Of a stretch of 64,000 bases of DNA, positions 36,412 through 49,189 are shown one piece after another. The notes under the pieces were generated by a model. That model was not told the origin of the DNA and did not search any database. It saw nothing but the letters and a program-made list of their open reading frames with translations. A program made the translations under genes and the position numbers. Every line of letters begins with the position of its first letter. The first letter of the stretch is position 1. The stretch comes from Glandiceps talaboti (Eukaryota > Hemichordata > Enteropneusta > Spengelidae): contig NC_135568.1 of assembly GCF_964340395.1 (NCBI RefSeq), positions 11,487,776 through 11,551,775 of the forward strand. The letters are read 5' to 3'.

Positions 36412-37492
36412 GTCCTTACACTTCTGAAAGTGTGTGGGAAATATAGTATGAATTATTACAATTTTATGACTTGGAATCAGAAACGGTGACTATCAAACCA
36501 TGACAAAAACACACAAAATGTCATTTGAAAGCACTAATAAATGGGAAACTGTAAATTATAGCACACATTTACCTCAAGGCAAAAACAACTAAATCTTAAT
36601 GAAAGTACGTTGGGATGAAAGAGAAAATTCATGTATGCAATTTCCAATTGTAGTGCAAGTTTAATTCAATATTTGTTCCCTAATTGCTGAAAATATCTAT
36701 TGCCTTAGGTAAACTAAATAATTGTTTTTTTGTCATTGGCCTATCAATCATATCTGAGAGGTCTAAAGCTTGTTGCCCTGATAAAATAATGTATTGTCAA
36801 TGTCATTATTACCATTCATGTCATCAAATCAGATAAATAGTTATGAAATTTGGCCTGTTATCTCAAGGGCCTCATATTTCATCTTGTGGAGTATTTGTAA
36901 TAACCAGAGAGAAGTACCAACACTGACTGAGTGATAACGAAAAAGACTCAAGAAAGCAGAAATAACTGAAATTGATGAAGAGATAGTGTCAAAGAGACAT
37001 GACATGTAGAAGGGTAATTTACAACAATATTAGCTTATAATGAGTCATAGGCTGATGTTGTCTCCATGGCTGACCTTAGCTTCCTGATTTCATTGCGCAA
37101 GAACGCACACAGGTTTATGAACTCTGTTAGCAGAGAAGAGATAACCAGTGGTGAAATATAGGAGTGTTTGCTATGCATTTGAGAATAACTATAGCAACCG
37201 TGATAAAAAAACTGAGAAAATAACTCACAGGAAAAGTTTGCATTCTCACTAGTTTTTTTTAACTCTGTTAACAAAAAAGAGATAGCCTTGTTCAGCTAGC
37301 CCTCCTCTGAATTTTTTGGAAATATTACAAAAAACTTAATAATTAATGATAACACTAATATTAGATATGAAGAGGTGCAACTTATGATCTGATTATCAGA
37401 TCCCATTACTTTAAGGGTTTGAAGAGATACATGTAGCCTGGTATAGTATACTGAGTGTTTCCTATATAGTTTAATAGTAACTTTAGCAACCC
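36412..37492. other. Putative intron, no exon seen
   Basis: A 79-codon minus-strand frame (37035-37274) has no recognisable domain. No splice-bounded coding exon is supported. Confidence 0.4.
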
Positions 37493-37585
37493 TAGTCTAG
37501 TTCCTGACAGGGATCATATTATGTACTTACTTCATCAAAGTGATGAAGTAAGTACGTAATACGGTCCCTGTCAAGAACTAGACTA
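37493..37585. repeat. Long hairpin, 45-bp arms, 3-nt loop
   Basis: Arms 37493-37537 and 37541-37585 pair at 41 of 45 Watson-Crick positions, plus two G:T wobbles, around aag. Both outer flanks carry tagcaa (ttagcaac on the left, tagcaaag on the right), which may be a target duplication. It is a candidate short foldback element or a hairpin RNA source. Confidence 0.85.
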
Positions 37586-37589
37586 TAGC

Positions 37590-38743
37590 AAAGTCGGAGG
37601 AAAGTAAAGTATGTTTACGTTCTTGTTCTGTAGACTTCAATAAAAACAGAAAAGAAATCCCAGTAGTATGTGGTGAGAACTGATATCACCTACATGTACA
37701 TGTACTTTACTGTTCTGATGGCCAGTCCTGATAAAATGTAACATAATGGAAATGGAGAGAGATTGCACAAACATTGCACTCAAATATACTGGTAGTATAT
37801 AGGAAATTCTGGTAAAATTACAGGTAACTCGAGTTTTAGCAATTTTAATACCATACTTGACAAAACACTGATGGGAACCATCATGGTAAATTGATAGGGA
37901 TTCAGATTGACATTGCCTACTTTGAAACATTTGCTGGTTTAGTATATACATAATAAAATGAGATAGAATCTTTTATCAATTTCATCGACATGTACTTTCT
38001 TACAAACTCACGAGCTGGCAGTCATTACAAAGTATTAAGAAACTTAAAGGCAGATTTTACATACATGTATTTACCACCATTAACAAAAATACTGGCTGGT
38101 ATTAACCCATATAAAATGCACTTTTACACCCAGAGTCATTTCACCAACTTTTCATTCATAACAAAAATACAACAAATCCTGACAAAAAAAATAAGTATAA
38201 ACAAACTTATCATATACTTGTTAATCAATCACAAAATACTAACCCATAACACAATCCCTCATAATGTTAGCGTTTATTGGGGCAGTTATGTAATGTCCAA
38301 ATATGGTATATTTGTCAGCTCAGGATGCTAATTATGTACTCTGTTCATGTTACTATAACAGTTGGGGTTCACTGATTGGATGAACAACTTTCTGTGCTGA
38401 TTGAGGGACTTTGACCAGACGTGGTTTAGTTAGATGACTAAGAGACATGATGCCTGTATAAATCCTCTGTTATATGTATGGGTTTGCATTTTCTATTAGT
38501 GGAGTGATGTAATACCAGTGTACATTTTCTGTTACATGTACCACTTGGGGATTTGGTATGTGTGATCAGCTTTTTCCTAAGGCCCTAAAAGCCAGGTGTT
38601 AAAAGGAAAGTGTATGACATTTACCAGAGTTTTCTAAGCGCTTTGCAAGCTTTATTCCCACAAGATAATAGTAAAATATTATTATATGTGATAGGGTTTA
38701 CCCATCTGTTACTGCATTTATGCAATACTCCTTTCTTCTGCGA
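37590..38743. other. Putative intron, no exon seen
   Basis: Frames of about 104 and 113 codons (37637-37951 minus, 37990-38331 plus) are AT-driven with no domain signature. Nothing else is supported. Confidence 0.4.
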
Positions 38744-38760
38744 CCCCCCCCCCCCCCCCC
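38744..38760. repeat. C17 homopolymer
   Basis: Seventeen consecutive C bases in AT-rich surroundings. Its complement G17 can form G-quadruplex structures, and the length is likely to vary between alleles and reads. Confidence 0.95.
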
Positions 38761-38984
38761 AGCTAAACATCACTACCTGCAGATTTAGACAGAAATGTTT
38801 ATTAGTGTTTGATAATACATGTATGTACATTTCATGTGTGAACACATTGTCAGTGCCTGTGTTTTGTGTGTATAATTTGTAACGGAAAACTTTTTTGTGG
38901 GAGATATATAAAACATCCCGCCAACTAAATTGAAACTCTATAGTCTTTCTGGTTTGGCTTTAACTGTAAACAATACCATGCTGC

Positions 38985-39530
38985 ATGGTATTAACCTTAG
39001 AAGTGCTATCCAATTATTAAAACATGATTAGAACAGGTTTAATACAGCAACCTGAGTATGTCTCTGCAGATAGTTCACAGGGGATATCCAGTTATAGAAT
39101 TCAATAAATATTGATATATGCATTATAATTATATAACAACTGTACATACTGAAATGTACAATGTAGTACATTGGGGAGGAGTAATCAATCCAGGGTATTA
39201 ACCTTAGAACTGCAATCCGATTTTGAACTTATTTTTTTGGGAACAGGTTAGCAGCCTGAGTATGTCTCTGCAGATAGTTAAAAGGGATATCAGCTATAGA
39301 ATTAAATAAATATTGATATATGTACCATATTGTATAACAAATGTATGCACTGATCAGTTTATGTACATAGTATATGGGGGAGGAGTAATCAATACAGGGT
39401 ATTAACCTCAGAACTACAGTCCATATTGAACCTATTGGGAACAGGTTAGCATCCTGAGTATGTCTCTACAGACAGTTACAAAACATATCATTGCTGTATT
39501 CAATAAATATTGATAAATACCATGTGTTTA
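38985..39530. repeat. Minisatellite, about 205-bp unit, 2.7 copies
   Basis: ggtattaacct(t/c)agaa recurs at 38987, 39194 and 39398. It is followed by gaacaggtt, cctgagtatgtctct, cagatagtt, aataaatattgat and ggggaggagtaatcaat. The third copy is truncated near 39530. Confidence 0.92.
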
Positions 39531-39898
39531 TTATTCTTCATTATTTACATTCGTTGAAGAATTCAATAAAATATCGACAAATGCTACATTTTTGTGTTTT
39601 TTTTGTTATGATTTGATATGATGTAATAAATTGATGTAAAAAGTTTTCATTTGAACAGCTTTGATTCTATAACAATCTACTGTTGGGTATTGTTACCTAG
39701 CTGTATGATTTGATATGTTGTAGTTGATACTATATGATGGATCTAGAAAGTTCATAAATTTGAAAAACTTTGATTGTGAATACCAAAATTGTACATTATA
39801 TTGTGGAAATCTTTGTAAAAACCATTTTAGAATGTAGACAGATCTTTCCTATTAATTCATACTAAGGTTTTAATCCTCTAAAAAAAAAGTTGTATTAT
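39530..39898. other. Putative intron, no exon seen
   Basis: AT-rich sequence with a few diverged words (gatttgatatgatg near 39612 and 39708). No exon is supported. Confidence 0.4.
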
Positions 39899-40035
39899 AA
39901 TAAAAATAATAATAATAATAAAAAATAATAATAATGTTGTTTTTTATATAGCGCTTTCCCACTCTGCTCAAAGCACGTTAAAATTATTACCCCTGGCATG
40001 GATCTATAGTGGCATAACAATTAAGGTCACTGTTG
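39899..40035 (-). mobile_element. SINE 3' fragment (GCGCTTT family)
   Basis: The + strand has (aat)n tracts, then gttttttatatagcgctttcccactctgctcaaagc and attaccc, matching 24798-24880. In SINE orientation this is the conserved 3' tail ending in an (ATT)n tract. The body beyond about 40035 has decayed. Confidence 0.7.
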
Positions 40036-40039
40036 TATT

Positions 40040-41495
40040 TGGTGGGATTCCAGCTGGGAATATGTCCAGCATTACATGTAGTTGGGATTCTGTGTTGAGT
40101 ACATTGTATACTAAAAATACCACATGGAAGCCAAGTTGTATGCATTCAAACTATAAAATATGAGATTAATTCTCAGGTTGGCCTATGTCATGAAAATTTG
40201 AATGTATGTCTTTTTTTTTTCAAATGTTCAAAATACGAGTAGAAATGTTCAAAATGACTATTTTCCAATTTAAGCTTTTATCAATTCAATTTGTGCAGGT
40301 CTCATTATTTTTGCCAATATTTTCTTCTTTTTAGTAAGAAAATACTTGTGACATAATGGGTTTTGTCATTACACGTCTATAAGTTTCAGTGACAGGCCCT
40401 TGCTGTAACCGTTAACAAAGGAAAGAATATTATTGTGGAATAGTATGTAACTAGGATAGAGGTATGGCTTCCTGTCGAGTGATTGTATGCAATCATGTCA
40501 GAATGTATTGAAGCCATCAAATCTAATTGTCAGGTTTTCAACGTCACCATGCCTCTTAATTCAGCTGTAGAAATTAAATCTCTTCCCTCATTATTCTCCA
40601 ATGACATGCCAAGACAGGTGAGCAAATGCACACTGTAATTTCATCTCTTTGCTCCATATGTAAACTTTACATGCCCAGAACTTTAAATTAATTAAGGGTA
40701 TCTGAAATGAATCAATGTTTATGAAATAAATGTTGGTTCTCAAAATATAGTCATCCAAGTCGTGATTATCAGCCTAATGGCAGTTCCAATATCACTGTGC
40801 CTGTAGAATAGAATAAAGGCCTTAACGTTAGCGCCCCCTAGAGTTACATGGAATAAATACTTTCTTTTTTTAAATCTCCCCTTTTTTTAAATTCATCACA
40901 AACTGCTAATGTTTGATGAACTTGGTTTTAATTTTGCTTTGATTTATAGACTTTAGGTGATCATAAAGTTTACTAATTTGAAAATAAACTATTGACAATT
41001 TTAGCTCAGATCAAGAAATCAAAAGAAAGACAGCCTAGTTTGAAAATGTGTGTGTTCAAAACCACACATGTCTTTTGGGTGCCTCAGACTACAAACTAAT
41101 GCCATGACTTAAACTATTTTATTAGATTACAGTATTTTCTTTAGGTTGGCATCATCATCATTATATGTTGTGTGAAGTATATGGTCAAATAGGAGCTAAA
41201 TAATTGTTGACGTGTTCAAATATTGTTTAAAGTTTTTATAGTAATAGCTTTTGTTTAGTAAGTGAAAATGTGAGAAAGACTAGACTGAAGTGAAAAATTC
41301 ACCATTGCTTGTGTTCATCTAACCTTGTGTTAAACTCTAACTGTCATGTAACAAGTGATTACAGAAGTGTACTGAATGACAAATCTTTCAGTCTACAACC
41401 AGTATTTTATTGCATGCCAAGATTAGTCTTTTCAAATACTTTATATTGTCCACATCATATCAAATCAAATAATCTGGTATTAACCAATGGCAGTG
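40040..41495. other. Putative intron, no exon; CTCF-like site
   Basis: No exon is supported. The word agcgccccctagagt (40830-40844) reads on the minus strand as ctctagggggcgc, one base from the CTCF core cactagggggcgc. It is a sharp GC-rich island in AT-rich sequence. Confidence 0.4.
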
Positions 41496-41766
41496 CAGGG
41501 GTGAACAAATCATTTTGTGAACTGGTGGTCCCCAGACCAGTGGCTTAAAAAAATCCAGTGGTCCTGCTGAAAGAATTAGTGGTCCAAAGTCCCGCTAATA
41601 TGAAACATTAAATCTTACCTATGAATCTGTATATTCAGATGACTTTTTAACATAGTTATTAACAATAAGGTACTGGTCCAACAGACAAGACAAGGTAAAA
41701 TTTGTGTGGTCCACCCAAAAAAATCGCTAGTCCCGGACCCAGGACCAGTAGATTTGTTCACCCCTG
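41496..41766. mobile_element. 271-bp MITE with CAGGGGTG ends
   Basis: Perfect 16-bp terminal inverted repeats (caggggtgaacaaatc at 41496-41511, inverse at 41751-41766). Inside them are repeated ctggtcc-type words (ggtccccagaccagtgg, aggaccagtag). CAGGGGTG ends suggest a hAT-type element. The flanking octamers (tggcagtg and tagtgtag) match poorly, perhaps because the target was itself a tandem repeat. It has no coding capacity. Confidence 0.75.
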
Positions 41767-41767
41767 T

Positions 41768-42000
41768 AGTGTAGTTGTAACTTGTTCAAAGGTCATGTGA
41801 TTTAACACTGACCTATGGCAGGGTAGTATTAATGTGTTCAAAGGTCATGTGATTTGATTCTAACCAATGCTATACTGCAGGATTAGTCTGTTCAAGGTAA
41901 TGTGATTTGGTTCTAGCCAATAGCAGGATAGTATTAATCTGTTCACAAAGGTCATGTGATATGGTTCTAACCAATGGCAGTGTAGGAACAGTGAAAGTAT
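41768..42000. repeat. Minisatellite, 52-60-bp unit, 4 copies
   Basis: ttcaaaggtcatgtgatttg (or a variant) recurs near 41787, 41841, 41894 and 41945, each followed by ttcta(a/g)ccaatggcag and taggattagt. The sequence left of the MITE at 41476-41495 (ttaaccaatggcagtg) belongs to the same unit, so the MITE landed within this array. Confidence 0.9.
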
Positions 42001-42271
42001 ATATGAATTCCTATAAACTCCATGTAGTTAATATGATTATTTTGGTTGCCACTTGAGCTGTTGTGATAAGGTCATGTCTGTTAGCGTTACACTTATAAAA
42101 CATTAATATGTGGGAGGTGAAGGTGATATGTTGGTGACATATACAGTCTAATTCTTATGATTTCCCAGGATACTTCTTTTATTTTTATTGCCTCTGAAGT
42201 GTATTTAATGAATTCATTGTATTTGTGTTGGTATAATCATATTCATTGTGTGAATGACAGTGATTTCCTGG

Positions 42272-42446
42272 CAGTGTGACTTCTTATTGAATGACAACAC
42301 TTTTTCATTTTGGGTCAAAATAATGAACATTGTGTTTCCTTGTATAAAGTCACTACACAGTTAGAAGAGAGAGGGGAACTCCAAATTTTGGTGGGTCACA
42401 AGAAATGAGAGTGCGTGGTACATCAAATTTGCTTAGAGGGCACACT
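42272..42446. mobile_element. Degenerate hAT-type MITE relative
   Basis: The left end cagtgtgacttctta and right end cttagagggcacact, with internal gggtcaaaat, gtcac(t/a)acacagt, gagag, ccaaattttggtg and catcaaattt(g)gcttag, match 26283-26458. The target duplication is not preserved. Confidence 0.65.
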
Positions 42447-42669
42447 TTCGTGAGTGTTAATTCAATGACACTAGATTTATCTATTCTAAGGAGCAATAAC
42501 TTGATTGCCACTTGAACTTTTTTTATGGTATATTTTAATAATCTTATTAATATTACCCTCCTAATAGTCCTAGAAAATTATAAGGGAATATGCAAACTAT
42601 AATGTATACAAACTATTAAAAACTGTTGTTGTTGCATATGGAAGAAAACACAAGTGGCTGATAGCGGTG

Positions 42670-42982
42670 CCATGCTTATGGGGATATGACCACCCTGTAA
42701 TCAAGATAGTGTAAACACTGAATGAGGTTGAATCTGTGGCCACTTAAAGAAAACTTGCTATCAGAGATACCACCCTACTGTGAGTGTACAAATGTAAATA
42801 GTGTAAACACTGAATGAGGTTGAATGTGCAGCCACTTGAGGAAAACTTGCTATCAGACATGTCCCCCTATTGTATGTGTAAATAGTGTAAACATTGAATG
42901 AGGTTGAATCTGTGGCCACTTGAAGAAAGCATGCTATCAGAGACACCACCCTACATTGAGTGTAATTATATATATATATATA
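42670..42982. repeat. Minisatellite, about 90-bp unit, 3 copies
   Basis: gccactt(a/g)a(a/g)gaaaacttgctatcaga recurs at 42738, 42829 and 42917, with gtgtaaacactgaatgaggttgaat and ccaccctac. It ends in a short (AT)n tract at 42967-42982. Confidence 0.9.
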
Positions 42983-42984
42983 TC

Positions 42985-44870
42985 AACTTGTCACAAAACT
43001 ATTTGTTTGTATCCATCTTAGGTTGGGTATATATGTAGCTTGAGTTCTGAAATAGTGTGAGTACTATGTGAGTTTACGTGATTTCTTGATCAATACGTCT
43101 CTTACAGTACATGTAATAATCTTTTTTATCATACACCTAGGTTCACATCCGTGTCACCTTTATTGTAATCAGTGGGGGACAGTACCCTCAATCACATTCA
43201 CGTAATAATTTGCCATATCATGCCCAGACACACATTTCCCCAAATAAGGTCTGTTACATAATTATTGAACCATTATTTTCTCCAAAAATATGCAAAATAA
43301 TGTTCTCTAATTGTATTTTAACACCCTGTAGGGTATATGAATTTATGATAAAACCTTTACAGACCAGATATGAGTTTTCGGACCTTGATAGTATGACGTA
43401 CAATCCCTTCTAAGGTCGGACCCTTACATCTACAACCTCTGTCCACATCACCCATATCCTGTCCATAAAGATTATGATTGCCACTTAAACTGTTTTATGG
43501 CATTTTAATCTTATTATCATTACACTTGCAGTGTGAATGTGAATGTTAAATAAGTGTACGTGATTTCCTGACAGTTATATCTCCTTTAGTAGCCCATCAA
43601 ATTTGATTGCAATCACTTCAAAGGCTAAGTATAGCAAAGTGTTAATCTAATTATTGAATATCATACCAAGAAAGATTTCCTGTCCAGCTGCAGATTAGCA
43701 AATCAAAGTGTCAAAGATCAAGGTGACCTACATTGTAAATGTAGTTGCTTTCGTTAAAACTAGTTAACTGTCGAAATCTCTTGCTTTTGTGAAACTGGTT
43801 TGCTATAAATTCCTAAATGCTTATAAAACTTAATTACTGGCTGAATATCTTTGTTTCTATAATTATAAAACCAGTTTACTGTGAAACAGTGTGAGAGCAA
43901 GAAAATAGCTTATTATTTATGCTCACAAAAAATTGACAAATTAGAAATTTCATTTGACTTCAAATAAGAATATGTTTCTCCTTCAACAACTTGTAAATGT
44001 GGCAAAGCACAGAAATTTAGAATGATATGAGAGCAGAGAATGGAAAGCCGTAGTGTTATCCACAATGTAGCAGAAAACAACAAGTTCATGTATAGTGAGG
44101 CACACTTTGTAAAGATTTACTGTACAACTAAATTTATCCTTCAACAACAACTTGACAAGTAAAGATTAAAAATCTGGGCCTCTGGACTATTAATTGATAG
44201 TGGAAAATAATTGTATAGCCAGGCAAACTTTGTTAGTACTGCTGTACTAGTAAACTGTCATTTGACATTAAATTAAAAGATCTTTTCCCACCTGCTTACT
44301 TAAAAAAGCAACCTGAATTCTATTTTGTGATATCTAAATTATCACAGCAGCATCAAAACGAAAAGACAGAGATAAAGTTTCATTATGTGTCATTCATTAA
44401 AACACAACTGTTGGTTTTTTTCAAGGCAATTGTAACTCTATCCGTAGAATCATTAGTCTGATATTAAACTGGTAAATGCCCATGTAATACATACTGACAT
44501 CTACATGAAATTCATCCCATCCACGAAAAGAAATTTATGACATAGGAAATGTACAGCAATATGTTAACTATACAAACTTACTCTAATTATCAAATTTCAC
44601 ATCTATTCTGTTCTGTAGAGATCTGCGTAGGCGTTTATTTTCCCTTTACTTTAATTCGATACAAGATTAATAATGATATCATATAGGAAATATTTTGAGA
44701 ATAAAAAATAGTTTCAAAATTCAGGACATTAATTACTTATACTAGCTAAACACTATTTCAATACAGAGTTCTTTTCCTGGTGGCATCTGTGTAAACCAGA
44801 TAACTGTGATTGACAGTTCCATACACAATGACCAGATACATGATGTCGATTGAGGGGGAAGTGGCCCACT
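42985..44870. other. Putative intron with diverged 40-80-bp duplications
   Basis: Blocks such as gattgccactt(a/g)aact, tttacgtgatttc(t/c)tga and (g)tg(t)gaatg recur between 42050 and 43580, suggesting an older, larger tandem structure. No exon is supported. Confidence 0.45.
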
Positions 44871-44877
44871 CAGTACA

Positions 44878-45245
44878 CTTCAAAAAGTGCATAACGCAGC
44901 TGATTCAGTGATTATAAGGTTAAAAGTCTTGTTTCTCAGTTGTGTGTCTTTTAAGAGCTTTAGGGCAAGGTTGTCCTTACAATGTGTATAATTATGTACC
45001 TCAAAAAGTACACCACTTACAGCCGATTAAGGTTATGTGTCATGCCTCTGGAAATGGTGGTATATGTCTTGTTTTAGGGCTTGAGGGCAATACTGGTGTC
45101 CACACAGTAGGCTATATTATGTGATATTTATAGGTACATGTACATTGTAAAAAGTACCTCACTCAAGCTGATTCAGGTCAAAATGTCCTACTTCTAGAAA
45201 TTGTGTATTTGTCTTATTTAGGGCTTGTGAACAACATGATTTCAA
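44878..45245. repeat. Minisatellite, 120-147-bp unit, 3 copies
   Basis: caaaaagt(g/a)ca...cagctgattcagg (variants) recurs at 44881, 45002 and 45149. Each is followed by gtct(t)...ttttagggctt(g/t)a/gggcaa blocks. The 60-codon frame over it is incidental. Confidence 0.8.
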
Positions 45246-45439
45246 AGCTGCAGATTTCCTTATTTTTTCAAGACTCTCAGAGAACATTGTTTCCAGGTTG
45301 ACATTTTTCAAATTGTTCATGACTTTGACTGACTGTTTCTGGCTGAAATGTAGACTTTTGTTCCCAAGTTTTTCAACCTCTATGGCAATAGTGGTTGTAA
45401 TGTGAACATGCTACCCATTACCTACCTAAGGACACCCCT

Positions 45440-45467
45440 CCCCCACACACTCTCTCACTCACACACA

Positions 45468-45533
<66 letters not shown>
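45440..45533. repeat. (CA)n microsatellite
   Basis: About 40 CA units with a few interruptions near the left end (cactctctcact, acatac). Confidence 0.96.
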
Positions 45534-45534
<1 letters not shown>

Positions 45535-45539
45535 AAGCC

Positions 45540-46711
45540 CAATTTAATAACCAAAAGTTCTTTCACAAAGTTTCAGATCAAGACTTCCCTTTTCAACAAT
45601 GATGCCCCCTTTTTAGCCTATGTGTAGACGCGCATACATAATTAGTAAGCAATTGATTTTCAACACTTATTAGCTTGCAGAAATCAAGTACTTCTAATCA
45701 ATAGTATTGAATTCTATAGAGTTAGGGTGGCTTTCTAGTCTTCCATTATTTGTACAAACTTGCCAAAGTCAACATTGAAAGCACAGAAATTGAATCACTC
45801 AATACAAATAATATTTGAATAGCATACAGTTATTAGTTGTATGCCTTTGGCTATAACCATCAGTGTACATAAGAAATGTTATTTCATAATTAATTAATTT
45901 CATTGCAGGATTTATTTTTAATTATTCCAGCAGTGGATTTTGTAGGCATCAATCTTAATTAGAATTGTCTAAATTGTCTGGGTCAAATCATAGAGAATAG
46001 AAAAAATTAATGAAAATTGATGATTATTATATATTCATCATAAAGTGTATCATATTTATTATTGTTATTATGTATTTAGGATGTCATTATTTTTGTGATT
46101 TGAAAATCTGTAAATGTACATATTTCTTGAAAGAAACTGATTTGCGGGGAAACTTTGCTTGCCGATAGAAACTGAGATAGTTCACAATCACATTTAGAAA
46201 CATAAGATAAATTTTTGTGTTAAAGACAGAACTGCCCTATATAAAGAGGATTATGGCTAATCTATGCAAATGCGGGAAATTCAAACTGCTGTACAGAGCA
46301 CTAGCTTCTGGGTCTTGTTTTCAGCATCTCTTCTGTGCTCCGAGAAACACACAGGTCATGTATCATGTACAAATTGTTTGTGAATGTCGTAGGATGGTAA
46401 CTTGATACACAAATTAGCTGAAAATCAGTCTGTTTGTTTCATAGAATGAAAATAACTTTCCAAATGAGACAAATTCCCCTGCAAACAGCTGCTTAGATTG
46501 TGTGTCATTCAGGATTATTCAAATATGCGGCATTTGCATGTGAAAAACCCAGATATAGGGAATGTTTATATTTTGGTGATTACTTGCCAGTGAGTCATCA
46601 CAAGTTCTCCATCTCCAAACATACAGTCAGTCATATGCAAAATAGGGTCCCAGGCACCGCCAGTTGCATGTTTAAGGGTAATACCAGTATGTTTGTTTGT
46701 TTTGCGTTCAA
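45540..46711. other. Putative intron, no exon seen
   Basis: No exon is supported. Frames up to 62 codons are within chance expectation. Confidence 0.4.
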
Positions 46712-46748
46712 GGTTTGTTTGTTTGTTTGTTTGTTTGTTTGTTTGTTT
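46712..46748. repeat. (GTTT)n microsatellite
   Basis: About nine GTTT units. The Cys-Leu-Phe-Val-rich + strand frame here is a repeat artefact. Confidence 0.93.
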
Positions 46749-46749
46749 C

Positions 46750-48912
46750 TGTCTTGCAATAATATGACACATAAACATAAGTGTTTAAAAGATTTGTAAC
46801 CAGGAATAGTTTTCAGTAGTTTTTTGAATTTTCTTTTTTGTGTATTGTAAAAAATGATGACAATATGGAAAAGTATTTAACACTAATTAAAATGCAGAAT
46901 GATATTTTTATGTCATTTTCATCTTAAGTAAATACGGCATTCCAACTACAGTTTGGAATTAGATATAATTCCCCAATGTTGTTTGTTTTTTTGTTCTGCC
47001 AAGGAAAATACTAGAATCTAGAATATTGTATAATTCATGTTGTATATGTTAGCATGTGCCCAACTGTTAACCTGATTGGCTACTGTCAGTGACTCAATGC
47101 CCAATTGGGTGCTCATACACATCCATGTATTAAATTCAAAATTCTGTGAATATTCCAAGGTAGAACAAATTTGTAAGTAATTTTCTTAAAACATGAAGAT
47201 GAACTCCAACTGCATTTGAATTCTTAGAAAATCTAGTCATGTCTACAACTATAGTTACCATCTACTGAAGGTGTTGGCATTATCACAATACACTAAATGT
47301 TGACCCAAATTGAACTTTGTAAATAGTTTTCTTTGAATCTTAAATTTTATGAAAAGTTATATGTGAAGTATTACGTGTATCATGTGTACATCAGTAAAAC
47401 AAAGTTGGTTTGCATAGCCTTTTTTCTACAAGTTCAAGTGAATGGTGTTATGCCGTAACACTACATGTATATGGTATATAAATCCCTAGTGTATAAAAGC
47501 TATATTACCAGTGTCAATGTACTCTAGCCAAACAATACATACATGTAAATGGCATGCTAAGGGAAATACTTCACAAGAATATATATGAAGCTTTCATATT
47601 GCAAAGTTTCTCGAAATTTTGAAGTATTTTTTTCTGAAAATCTCTTCCTTGTGATATTAAGGAAATTCATTCAAATCAAACTTTCCACCTACCAACTTAT
47701 AGTCGTGGGTGTCTTCAACAATCCAAACATCATCATCATGGGGTATACTTTCATGATACACCATGTCTCTCTCTCTCTTTCTCTCCACCAATCTGTTAAA
47801 ATCCCTGTCTACATAAACTTCATCACTTCAGCCTTTACGAGATAACAATAAACTTTGAAGTGTTGTGAAAGAGTACAAGCAGTCGGCGTAATTGCAACAA
47901 GTGAGTAATTACCAGTCACGAGTGATGAAGACTCAGTTGATATATGTGTTGGTAATATTATTACTCGCAAGGTTTCCAATTTCATGGCACTGTGTTCAAC
48001 TTTATACTTTGGAGAGTTACATAATAATCCTAACATTCTCTCACATCACATATATGCATTTTTCTTCAAGGTTTCCTAACTCCCAGACATTACGATATTT
48101 GCTCCTACATACTTAGCTGTATTGTAAGAATGAAATTAATCTCGTTTCTTCGATGTACAACAAAATTTCATTACATACTAGACACTGAATTAGATCCTAC
48201 CTAATGTGCTGAGCTCAGTAGTACAGCTCTCAGGCATTGTTTTCATTGGTGTACAGCTGATGGAACACCAACAGCTGGGGAAATACATGTATGTCACATG
48301 TCATTTATATGTGGATAACATGGTTTGTGTGGTATAGACACCAATCACCTCAGCATGACATAATGTGCCCTTTTAGTGGGAATGACAGCAATTTTATTAG
48401 TGTAATGTGATAAATGAACAAAGTCATCTGAAAGATGTCCCCTGAATTTTAATCTGGTGTAATGTCTGAATACCAGTCATAGATTAGAACTTATTTGTAT
48501 GTATAACTTTAACATATAAGTATTGGAAATTGTTATTTAAGCCATTCATCCTTTCACCCGTGATAACGTGATATCAAATGTACACATCTGGCGTGGTCAA
48601 TGCCAACTAAAATCATCCAGTCTGTTGTCTGTGTTTGTGTTTTTAGTGTTTGGATTTATTTAACTGTTGTACAATATTTTTCTTTCATTCTGCAGTGTTT
48701 TTATTTGTCAAGAGCTATCATGTTAATTTCCCCAGTGAGTTGAGGAAAGTGGTTCTGATTCTGACTTTCATGTCGAAGTGAATACAGATCTCAAGATAAG
48801 AGAAATAAATAGAAGTCTGATGCATTAACTTTGCATTTTGAATACTTGTCACTTCTGTATTACTTTTCTATTGAAATACAATACTTTTTAGTCAGTATAA
48901 AAGAAGTGTAGC
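46750..48912. other. Putative intron, no exon seen
   Basis: A good pyrimidine tract and ag acceptor occur near 47768-47830, but every frame behind it closes within a few codons, so it is not called an exon. Confidence 0.4.
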
Positions 48913-49183
48913 TGCACTGGCTGCAACTGGAACAACTTTTTAGAACTGGTTTGTTAGATATAATGACATAATAGCATACACTCTCAACAGCTGAATCAAA
49001 CATATACCAGTCAAATTGAATTATGGGTCTGCAATCAAAATTAGTTTCTCAATTAACCACAAATTGAACATATTAGTATTACTATACTACTTCTAGATAA
49101 AACAGACCTAAAATTGACATTTTCAGTAAATATATTGTTGGTTATGTGATCAACAAAAAAATACTTAAGTTATAGCTAGTGCA
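48913..49183. mobile_element. TGCACTAGC-ended MITE, copy 1
   Basis: The ends tgcactggctgcaac and gttatagctagtgca are inverted. The interior shares order and words with 55889-56227 (gggtctgca, ttactt(c)tagataaaa(c/t)agacc, tatattgt). Target duplications are not clear, so the superfamily is unknown. Confidence 0.65.
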
Positions 49184-49189
49184 CATGTA

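Noticed and set aside
37990-38331. 113-codon + strand frame
   Set aside because: Ile/Lys/Asn/Tyr-rich translation of AT-rich sequence, with no family resemblance and no splice sites that would make it an exon.
47760-47830. Exon after a strong pyrimidine tract and cag acceptor
   Set aside because: All three frames behind the acceptor reach stops within a few codons, without a donor in between.
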